Of a stretch of DNA of 12,722 nt, positions 1-7,400 are shown piece after piece. The position numbers and the translations under genes were made by a program. This DNA comes from CAVQCX01 sp050050175 (GTDB taxonomy: Bacteria > Pseudomonadota > Gammaproteobacteria > Chromatiales > Chromatiaceae). Position 1 is the first letter of the stretch. The number at the start of each line of letters is the position of its first letter. The DNA lies in NCBI GenBank assembly GCA_050050175.1, contig JASFUT010000068.1, forward strand, positions 1 to 12,722. The letters run 5' to 3'. The notes beneath the pieces are model-generated. The model worked only from the letters and a program-made list of their open reading frames with translations, was not told the origin of the DNA and did no database searches.

Positions 1-2046
1 GCGCATCTTCCGGGCGAGCTTCGCCTCGATCCCGTCCAGGGCGAGGGCATCCAGCTTCCCGCCCGCGATCGACACGATCGGCTCGAAGCGCTCGCCCATG
101 GCCGGAACAATAACCAGGGCCTGGTCGTCGAGCACCGCCATCACCACGAAGGCCGCGAAGGCCTGGACCCCGCCGTCCGCCTCTGAGCGCAGCGCGACCC
201 GCACCGTCAGAGGCTCGGGCGCGTCCACGACCCAGCCCCAGGTATGGAATCCGCGCGCCTCGCCGTCGTTGCCCAGGCACCCCTGGAGCCCGTCGGGGGG
301 CGTGTCCCGCAGGGTGCCCGAGGTGTCGGCGCGGAAGCGGATCGCGAAGATCGCCGCGTCCTCGCTGCTCTCCAGCACCCGAGCCAGGGTCTCGGTCTGC
401 ACCTGGCCGGAGAGGGAGCGGCCGGTGGCTGTGGCGGAGTGGTCGAAGCGCACGGCCTGGTGAACCGGCTCGCCCGTCCAGGCGTCGTCGACGGCCGAGC
501 GGTCGTGGACGTCCACCTGCTTGCGGCCGTAGTACCGGCCGCCGTAGCAGGCCCGGCCCCGGGGCCGCCGGTCCTGCTGGAACGGCGCGTCGGCCAGGGC
601 CTGCTCCAGGGTCTCGCGCGCGTCCTCGGCAGTGGGGCTGCGCATGCCGGGAAAGGCGTGGCTGTAGAGGTAGCTGAGGTACTCGGCGTTCTCCCGGATG
701 GCCCTGATCAGCCGATCGCTGTGCCGGCAGCCGGGCGAGCACCACTCCAGCGGACCCTTGTCCGGTCCGTGATACTCGGCCGCGCCCACGTCGCCCCGGA
801 GCCAGCCGAAATAGCGGTGCTGGGAGTCGATCTCGTGCAGGCGCACCTCGAGCTCGTAGCGCCGCTTCTTGCTCTCACCGGCCTTCCTGGCGACGTTGGC
901 CACCACCAGGTCGAGCTCTGTGGGGGCGCTGTCGCGCAGCTCCCGTCGGTAGACGTTGCGCCCGTCGGGACCGGCGCGGTCGTAGCGCACGCCGTCCACC
1001 AGCAGGTGAAGTTCAGGTCGCTCCTCGGCGAAGCTGATTTCCAGCAGCACCGGCCTGTCCCGGCCGGTCTCCACACGCAGGCGGGCCGAGCTCCCGGCGA
1101 CCGGCTCCACCGTCCCGACGAAACGGTGCTCCGCCTCGCGCTCGCCCGTCGGCAGGTCCGCCTTCAGGGAGCGCTGCCCGCCGAAGCGGTCGGGCTCCAG
1201 GGTGGTGAAGAACCAGGGCAGCAGCTCGTGGAGGCCGCCGTGGTCTCTCAGCGCCCGGTCCACGCCGTCCAGGCCCGCATTCGCCTTCAGGTCCTCTACC
1301 AGGACGTCGCTCAGGTAGGCGACCCCGGAGCGGGAGCCGATGTGCTCGCCGACCTTCAGCCAGAAGCGGGAGGTTCCGTAGGCCTGCCGCTGCTCGGGGG
1401 GGCGATGCAGAGGACTGTCGTAGTCGCGTCCTGCCGACAGGATGCGAAGGTCGGCCTCGTGCTCGTCCGCGTAGGCGCGCGTCACCGCGTCCGCCGTTCC
1501 TTCGAAGATCCAGTCCCGGGTCTCGCCCGAGAGGTCCTGGTAGCCATTCTGGACCGCGTGAAAGAGCTCGTGGACGGGCACGAAGGTGCCCTCGAGCCGG
1601 CGGCGGAACTTCGGGTCTTCAAAGGTCTCCCCCGGGGCGCCCATGGCGAAGAAGGCGTCGCTGCGCAAATTGAGCTGGCGGTCGGTCTGGTCGTAGACCC
1701 CCAGGTAGGTCTTTCCTTCCCCGCCGGCGGTCGCGCGGTCCGAGACATGGGCGACGTAGGCGACGGGCGTACTGCGGGGCGGAGCGCCTTCGCGCTCCTC
1801 GATTCGCTTGCGCATCTCCAGGGACGGGGGCCCGAAGCCCAGGGACTCCAGCCAGACGCTCGCGCGCCGCAGGCCCTCCTCGTAGACCTCGTCCGCGGGC
1901 GAGCAGTCCAGGGGATGCCGGCAGCCGACCTCCCATTCGGTGGTGGGCCAGCCGGCCTCGGGTCCCGCGCCGGCGGTCGTCGGAATCGCCGGCGAGGCCC
2001 AGAGCATCATGGCCGCCAGCGTCCGGCGGTTTCGGAGCGTCTTCAT
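1..2046 (-). CDS. Exported gluzincin-like zinc metallopeptidase (partial, C-terminus beyond window)
   Basis: The frame is open for 682 codons from ATG at 2046 to the window edge with no stop, so the C-terminus is missing. The N-terminus (MKTLRNRR, then a hydrophobic stretch ending near AGA, residues 1-28) looks like a Sec signal peptide. Residues 159-163 read HELFH, an HEXXH zinc site. A WIFEGTA segment follows with Glu182, 19 residues after the second His, which is the gluzincin arrangement (two His plus a downstream Glu). The segment around YGTSRFWLKVGEHIG (223-237) resembles the helix after the zinc site in MXAN_6640-like putative metalloproteases. Residues ~315-405 look like a beta-sandwich of the pre-peptidase C-terminal kind. 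Cys pairs at 42/48 and 436/440 plus Cys500 and Cys590 could form disulfides. It would act in the periplasm or outside the cell; the substrate is unknown. The start is fixed by a Shine-Dalgarno sequence overlapping the upstream DUF3592 stop. The family call is by motif only. Confidence 0.8.
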   Translation of the reverse strand, partial: MKTLRNRRTLAAMMLWASPAIPTTAGAGPEAGWPTTEWEVGCRHPLDCSPADEVYEEGLRRASVWLESLGFGPPSLEMRKRIEEREGAPPRSTPVAYVAHVSDRATAGGEGKTYLGVYDQTDRQLNLRSDAFFAMGAPGETFEDPKFRRRLEGTFVPVHELFHAVQNGYQDLSGETRDWIFEGTADAVTRAYADEHEADLRILSAGRDYDSPLHRPPEQRQAYGTSRFWLKVGEHIGSRSGVAYLSDVLVEDLKANAGLDGVDRALRDHGGLHELLPWFFTTLEPDRFGGQRSLKADLPTGEREAEHRFVGTVEPVAGSSARLRVETGRDRPVLLEISFAEERPELHLLVDGVRYDRAGPDGRNVYRRELRDSAPTELDLVVANVARKAGESKKRRYELEVRLHEIDSQHRYFGWLRGDVGAAEYHGPDKGPLEWCSPGCRHSDRLIRAIRENAEYLSYLYSHAFPGMRSPTAEDARETLEQALADAPFQQDRRPRGRACYGGRYYGRKQVDVHDRSAVDDAWTGEPVHQAVRFDHSATATGRSLSGQVQTETLARVLESSEDAAIFAIRFRADTSGTLRDTPPDGLQGCLGNDGEARGFHTWGWVVDAPEPLTVRVALRSEADGGVQAFAAFVVMAVLDDQALVIVPAMGERFEPIVSIAGGKLDALALDGIEAKLARKMR

Positions 2047-2060
2047 GGGGCGTCTCCTCA
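2047..2060 (-). promoter_or_regulatory. Ribosome binding site overlapping upstream stop codon
   Basis: Read on the minus strand this is TGAGGAGACGCCCC immediately before the ATG at 2046. AGGAG (2058-2054) begins on the last base of the TGA stop of the DUF3592 gene and leaves 7 bases to the ATG. This fixes the metallopeptidase start and implies translational coupling of the two genes. Confidence 0.8.
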
Positions 2061-2594
2061 CCGCGGAGTCGCGCCGGTGCTCTCCCGCTCGCCGCGGAGT
2101 CGGCGGGCGCGCAGCAGCAGAAGCACCGCGATCGCGATCGACGCGGCACCTGCCGCCTGGAGGAGGTACATGGGGGTGGGGGAGGCATCCCTTACCAGCA
2201 CCACCCGGTCCGGATCCTCCGGCGAGACATAGACCTGCACCACCTCACCCTCCGGATAGCGCCGGACGTACTCGCGGACCTCGGACCCGGTGCCGATGCG
2301 GGCGAATCCGATGCGCTCGATCTGGAACGCCCGGTCACTGTCCAGCATCACGCCGCGGATGTCGGCCCGGTAGCGGGGCGGGTCTTCCGCACGGCCGCCG
2401 CCGTACCGTGCGACCTCTGAGTGAGTGATCCGCGCCTCGCGCGGCTCCCAGTCTGCGGCTTCCCGGGCCCGTTCGATCTCGCACTGGGAGGGCAGGATCA
2501 GGAACAGCCCGAAGGCCGTCAGGATCACCGCGAAGAACCTCAACGCCGCGGGTCGCCGCGTCCCGGTGCCGGGGGTTGTGTCGTTGGGTGTCAT
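2058..2594 (-). CDS. DUF3592 domain membrane protein
   Basis: The product has 178 residues. Two hydrophobic helices (about 18-34 and 143-161) flank a ~105-residue soluble domain. Within it, YPEGEVVQVYVSPEDPDRVVL (113-133) is the typical DUF3592 signature (YPxGxxVxVyydPxxPxxavL). The function of DUF3592 is not known; these proteins are membrane-anchored with a small beta-rich extracytoplasmic domain. The tail (RARRLRGER) is strongly basic, as expected for a cytoplasmic C-terminus. A purine-rich AGGGAG lies about 9 bases before the ATG. The gene is followed after 11 bases by the exported metallopeptidase-like gene, so the two likely form an operon. A supporting role in export or folding of that enzyme is conceivable but is inference only. 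Confidence 0.85.
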   Translation of the reverse strand: MTPNDTTPGTGTRRPAALRFFAVILTAFGLFLILPSQCEIERAREAADWEPREARITHSEVARYGGGRAEDPPRYRADIRGVMLDSDRAFQIERIGFARIGTGSEVREYVRRYPEGEVVQVYVSPEDPDRVVLVRDASPTPMYLLQAAGAASIAIAVLLLLRARRLRGERESTGATPR

Positions 2595-2813
2595 AGCCTG
2601 CTCCCTGTCTGCACCGCCGCTGGGGATCAGGGGTCCGGGGCGGGCTTCCGGGACAGTCTAGCGGTCGTGTCAAGGGCGATGCGAGGGTCGGACCGGACCG
2701 CGGGCAGGGCACGGGCAGAGGCAGCGGCCTGTCCGCTTCCGCCCCTGTCTACCGTCCGCCATCCGTTGTTCGCCGCCGGCCGGACGATGGGCGATCAGCC
2801 CCACCGCGTGCGC

Positions 2814-4175
2814 TCAGATCTGCGTCAGCAGCTGCGCCGCCCGCTGATCGCCCTGCGCGGCGGCCTTGCCCAGCCAGAAACGTGCCTGCTCGCGGTCCCG
2901 GGCCACGCCCTCGCCCTTGGCGTACATCACCCCGAGCACGCGCTGGGCCTGCGCCACACCGCTGTCCGCCGCGGCCTTGAGCCACCTGTACGCCTCCTGG
3001 GCGTTCGCGGCGGGGACGCCCCGGCCGGTGAAGTACATGATGCCCAGATTCGCCTGAGCCGCGGGTATGCCGGCCTCTGCCGCCATGCGGTACAGACGCA
3101 GGGCCTCGCCATCGTTCTGCTCCACGCCGCGGCCGGATGCATACATGACCGCGAGGTCGTTGGCGGCGCGCGCCGAGCCCCCTTCGACGGCCGCCTTCAG
3201 CCAGCGGGCGGACTCCGCGAGATCCACGGCTACGCCCTCGCCGCGGCTGTACAGGGTGGCCATCGCGTACCGGGCTTCGGTGCTTCCCTGCGCAGCGGCC
3301 TTTCCGAGCCACTGGGCGGCCGCGCCGGGGTTCCGCTCCACGCCGATCCCCTGCCGGTAGAACTGCCCGAGAATGAACTGGGCGCGGGGCAGGCCCTGAT
3401 CGGCGGCCTTCGCGGTCCAGGCGGCCGCCTGGGCATCGTCTTGAGCGAGCCCGCGCCCGAGCCTGTAAAGGATCCCCGTCTGGAGCTGGGCCAGCGGCAC
3501 CCCCTGCTCGGCCGCCCTGCGGAGCAGGTCGGCGCCGGCCGGATCATCGCGCTCCACGCCGAGGCCGTTGAGATACATCATCCCGAGGCGGTACTGGGCA
3601 CTGGGATCTCCCTGCTTCGCGGCCTCCGCCAGCCAGCGTGCGGCGGCCTGGAGGTTCTTCGGCACCCCCATGCCCTCGGCGTAGACGATGCCCAGATTGA
3701 CCTGCGCGTCGGCGTTGCCGGACTCCGCCGCCCGGACCAGCCACCGGATCCCCTCGTCGGGATTCTTCTCGATGGCGGTTCCGCGCAGGTACATGATCCC
3801 CAGCTGCGATTGGGCCTTCGGATGGTTCTGCTCGGCGGCCTGCCGGAGCCAGCTGGCCGCCTGCTGCGGATCCGCGGGCACGCCCCGGCCCTGGAGGTAG
3901 GCGGCTCCGAGCAGGAACTGGGCCTGTGCGTTCCCCGCGGCGGCGCCGCGCCGTATGGCGTCGATGTTCGCTGCGAGCTTGTCCGTTTCCGGGCCGGGCT
4001 GACCGGCCCCGGCGTTCTGCGCGGAGGGCGGGGAGCCCGCAGATGCCTCGGCCCCGCGCGCAGCACCGGTCGCCGGCGGACCTGCGGCGCGGTCCGTGCC
4101 GTCCGGCTTTTCCTCCACCGCGACGCAGCCCGAGAGCGCGGCGATCACGAAGACCGTCAGGATGTTCCAACGCAT
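2814..4175 (-). CDS. Sel1-repeat (SLR) lipoprotein with ten repeats
   Basis: The product has 453 residues. It starts MRWNILTVFVIAALSGC, a lipoprotein signal with lipobox LSGC and lipidation predicted at Cys17. Val at +2 predicts sorting to the outer membrane. A Pro/Ala/Gly-rich linker (18-65) leads to ten consecutive 36-residue Sel1 repeats (about 83-443) of the form AQxxLGxxYxxGxGVxxDxxxAxxWxxxAAxxG, then a short eleventh remnant. Sel1 repeats form alpha-solenoid scaffolds for protein-protein contacts and have no catalytic residues. The partner is unknown; periplasm-facing SLR lipoproteins are often linked to envelope or signalling complexes. The ATG at 4175 is chosen because AAGGAA lies 7 bases upstream and because it yields the lipobox. 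The same frame stays open far upstream (to ~5090) without export or coding features and overlaps the GGDEF-EAL gene, so the longer form is rejected. Confidence 0.92.
   Translation of the reverse strand: MRWNILTVFVIAALSGCVAVEEKPDGTDRAAGPPATGAARGAEASAGSPPSAQNAGAGQPGPETDKLAANIDAIRRGAAAGNAQAQFLLGAAYLQGRGVPADPQQAASWLRQAAEQNHPKAQSQLGIMYLRGTAIEKNPDEGIRWLVRAAESGNADAQVNLGIVYAEGMGVPKNLQAAARWLAEAAKQGDPSAQYRLGMMYLNGLGVERDDPAGADLLRRAAEQGVPLAQLQTGILYRLGRGLAQDDAQAAAWTAKAADQGLPRAQFILGQFYRQGIGVERNPGAAAQWLGKAAAQGSTEARYAMATLYSRGEGVAVDLAESARWLKAAVEGGSARAANDLAVMYASGRGVEQNDGEALRLYRMAAEAGIPAAQANLGIMYFTGRGVPAANAQEAYRWLKAAADSGVAQAQRVLGVMYAKGEGVARDREQARFWLGKAAAQGDQRAAQLLTQI
2847..3929 (-). repeat. Ten tandem 108-bp units encoding Sel1 repeats
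   Basis: Inside the lipoprotein gene the coding sequence repeats with a period of 36 codons; one unit, the ninth, has 37. The units are diverged in DNA sequence, so this is an old protein-level repeat rather than a recent tandem duplication. Units 2 and 3 match the consensus best. Unit 7 has lost the usual LG (MAT instead) and unit 8 has LA. Confidence 0.85.
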
Positions 4176-4355
4176 AGTGATTCCTTCGATGTGATTTCTC
4201 TTGCCCGGGGGCCCGACCCGGCACGGCTGCCCGGCGGACAAGGCGCTTCTGCCTCGGGCGTCAGACCCCTGCGCCCATGCCCGGACCGGATTCGACCGCG
4301 CCGTCGGGACCAGGCTCGCACTCCCCCGCCGCCAGGGCAAGGCGGGCGGGGCCTC

Positions 4356-4364
4356 AAAATAGCA
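4356..4364 (-). promoter_or_regulatory. Possible extended -10 promoter for the Sel1 lipoprotein gene
   Basis: On the minus strand this reads TGCTATTTT, a TGn-extended -10 element (TATTTT, 4 of 6 to consensus), the only AT-rich patch in this very GC-rich gap. The -35 position 17 bases upstream reads TGCGCG and is poor. If used, it would give a leader of about 175 bases ahead of the lipoprotein ATG. Prediction only. Confidence 0.35.
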
Positions 4365-4378
4365 CAGTACCAGCGGCT

Positions 4379-4398
4379 CGCGCAGAGGCTTCTGCGCG
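4379..4398 (-). terminator. Hairpin downstream of the GGDEF-EAL gene
   Basis: CGCGCAGA (4379-4386) pairs perfectly with TCTGCGCG (4391-4398) around a GGCT loop, an 8-bp stem 38 bases past the stop codon of the GGDEF-EAL gene. No T-tract follows directly on the minus strand; a TATTTT lies about 18 bases further on. It may be a Rho-assisted or transcript-stabilising hairpin rather than a classical intrinsic terminator. Confidence 0.35.
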
Positions 4399-4435
4399 GG
4401 CGGGGTCGGCCCCGGGGGGCGGCCGAACGGGCCGG

Positions 4436-7400
4436 TCAGTCGGCGATCGTCTCCGCTTGCAGCAGCTCGGAGACATCCTCCGCCGGGCCAGGCCGGCCGA
4501 AGTGGTAACCCTGCAGCAGGTCGCACCCCTGCTCCCTGAGAAACGCGGCCTGCTCCGGTGTCTCCACGCCCTCCGCGAGCACCTTGAGGCCCAGGGAGTG
4601 GCCCATCCGGATGATGGTGTTGACGATCACGACGTCGTTCTCGTCGTCCGGCAGGCCCCGCACGAAGGATGCATCCACCTTGAGCTTGCGGGCGTTGAAG
4701 CGTTTCAGGTAGCTCAGGGACGAGTATCCGGTGCCGAAGTCGTCGATGGACAGCGTGATGCCCCGCTGGTGAAGGCGGCCCATCAACTCGACCGCGGTCT
4801 CGGCCTCCAGCATGGCGATGCTCTCGGTGATCTCGAGCTCGAGCAGCCGGGGCGCGAGGCCGTGCCTGGTGAGCAGGCGGTCCACGGTGTCGAAGAAGTC
4901 GTGCTGGCGCAACTGCACCACCGAGAGGTTGACCGCCACCGGAATCTCGCGCCGCGTCCGCTCCTGCCAGGCGCGGGCCTGGGCGATGGCCTGGTCCAGG
5001 ATCCGCTCGCCCAGGGGCAGGATCAGCCCGGAATCCTCGGCCAGGGGTATGAATGCGGAAGGCGGGACGTAGCCCCACTCCTCGTGCCACCAGCGCGCCA
5101 GGGCCTCGACGCCGACGATCGTGCCGGTGGCGGCCTCGACCTGCGGCTGATAGTGCAGTGAGAACGCACCGGCTGCCACTGCGTGGCGCAGGGCGCTCTC
5201 CAGCTCGAGCCGGCGCAGGGCCTCCAGGTGCATCGCCTCGGTGAAGAACTGGTATCCGGCGCCTCCGCCCGTCTTGGCCCGGTACATGGCGGTATCCGCA
5301 CAGCGGACCAGGGAGTCGGAGCTCTCGCCGTTGTCGGGATACATGGCGATGCCGATGCTGCAGCTGATGGAGAGGGCGCGGCCTTCTATCCGGAAGGGGT
5401 GTGACAGGGAGGAGATGACCTTCTCCGCTACCAGGGCCGCCCCCTTAGCGCTGGTGTCCGGCAGGACCATGACGAACTCGTCACCCCCGGGGCGGGCCAC
5501 CGTGTCCTCGTCGCGCACCGATGTGCGCAGACGCTCGCCGACCTTTCGGAGCAACCGGTCTCCCGTGCGATGCCCCAGGGAGTCGTTGATGTTCTTGAAG
5601 CGGTCCAGGTCGAGGAACAGCACGGCGGCCGGCGAGCGCGCGCGCCGCGCCATGATCGATATGGCGTACTCGAGCCGGTCCTCGAGCAGCTGCCGGTTGG
5701 GCAGCCCGGTCAGACCGTCGTACTGGGCGAGGTAGACGATGCGCTCTTCCGCAGACTTGCGCTCGGTGACGTCCTGCAGCGTGCCCAGCGCGGCACGCGG
5801 CCGGCCGTCTTCGCCGGGCTCCATCTCGGCCCGGACATGCACCCATTTCTCCTGCTCCCCGACCTGGATGCGGCACTCCAGATCGAGCCGGCCGGTGGTC
5901 TGGGCCTCATGCCAGGCGGCCTGCGCCTGCCCCCGGTCCCTCGCGTCCACGCGCGACAGGAACGACGCCCACCCCAGTGGCTCGCCGGGCTCCGCGCCGC
6001 ATATCCGGTAGGCCTCCCCCGAGCATTCCAGCCTGTCCGTGGCGAAGTCCAGGGACCAGCTGCCCACGTGCGCGACGGCCTGGGCCCGGTTGAGGCTGTC
6101 CTCGCTGCGCTTGAGCTGCTCTTCGATGCGCTTGCGCGCGGTGATGTCCCGCGAGATGCCGATCAGGCCCAGGCGCTCGCCGTCGGGTCCGTCGTAGGGT
6201 GTCTTGAGCGTCTCCATCAGCACCCGCCTGCCGTCCGGGTAGGCGACCCACTCCTCGTTGCGCCGCGGCCTGCCCGACTCGAGCATGATGCGGTCCTGGT
6301 CGCGGAAGAAGCTCGCGAGCCCGGCATCCACCAGGTCGTAGTCGGTGCGCCCCACGATCTCCTCCTCCGCGCGGCCCGAAAAGGCCTCGAACGCGCGGTT
6401 GCAGCCCAGGTATACCCCTTCGGAGTCCTTGTAGAAGATCAGGTCGGGAATGGAATCGATGAGGCTCTCGAGCAGGGCGCGGCTCTGAGCAAGGGCCCGC
6501 TCGGCCGCTCTGCGCTCGGTGATGTCCTCACCGGAGCCCAGCACCCCGACCACCGCGCCTTCGGCGTCCCGCAGCACGCTGATCCGCCAGGCGATCATCC
6601 GCTCCTCTCCGTCCCTGGTCAGGATCGGGTCCTCGTAGTATTCCTGGATCGCTCCGTGGGTGATCTCCCGGAACTCCTCCGACACCCGGTCCCGGACCAT
6701 CGGCGGCACGAAGCTCTCGAACCATTCCCGCCCCAGCACCTCATCCTCCTCCTCCGACTCGTAACCGAGGATTCCCAGCCCCTTGCGGTTGATCAGCGTC
6801 ACCCGGCCGGCCAGATCCAGGACGATCAGCATCACGCCGGCGACGTCCAGATAGCCCTGGGCGCGATCGCGCTCTGCCAACAGATCTTTCTGGTCCTCGA
6901 AGCGGTCCAGGGCGAAAGACAGGTCCGCCGCCATCTCCTGCACCAGCTCCCGGGTGTCGGCGTCGAAGGCGCTGGCCTCGGCGGCGTAGAGGTTCAGCAC
7001 GGCGACCACCTCGCCCCGGCAACGCAGTGGCAGGGCCGCGGATGCGGCGATGCCGTGCGCCCGGGCCCGATCGTGCCAGGGCGCGGTTTCGGGGGCCCGC
7101 CGAAAATCGTCGCAGAAACGGGGCTCGCCCTCGCGCAGGGCCGTTGCCGTGGGCCCCCGGCCGAGCGCATCCCCTTCGTCGAGCCGGATGTCCAGGCCCT
7201 GCAGGTAGGCGCGCCCCGGCCCGTGACCGGCGACAGGTCCGATCTTTCCGGTCTCCCCGTTCGCCGTGCCGACCCAGGCGAGCTGGAACTTGCCATACTC
7301 CACCGCCACCCGGCACACCATTTCGAACAGGGAGCTGCGGTCCGTTGCCCGCACCATGCCCTGGTTGGCCTCCGAGAGGGTGTGGTAGAGGCGGCTCAGG

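Noticed and set aside
244..2232. Plus-strand open frame of 662 codons
   Set aside because: It lies opposite the metallopeptidase-like gene, whose signal peptide, HEXXH site and ribosome binding site mark the minus strand as coding.
2668..2673. Perfect TTGACA on the minus strand upstream of the DUF3592 gene
   Set aside because: No -10-like hexamer occurs at 16-18 bp spacing (CCGGAA, CGGAAG or GGAAGC there). TAGACT lies only 7 bp downstream. Kept only as a possible -35 without partner.
2421..4508. Plus-strand open frame of 695 codons
   Set aside because: It is antisense to the DUF3592 and Sel1 genes; its apparent internal repetition is the shadow of the Sel1 repeats.
4176..5090. N-terminal extension of the Sel1 frame to 758 residues
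   Set aside because: The extension overlaps the end of the EAL domain gene in another frame and precedes a perfect lipobox start with a Shine-Dalgarno sequence at 4175.
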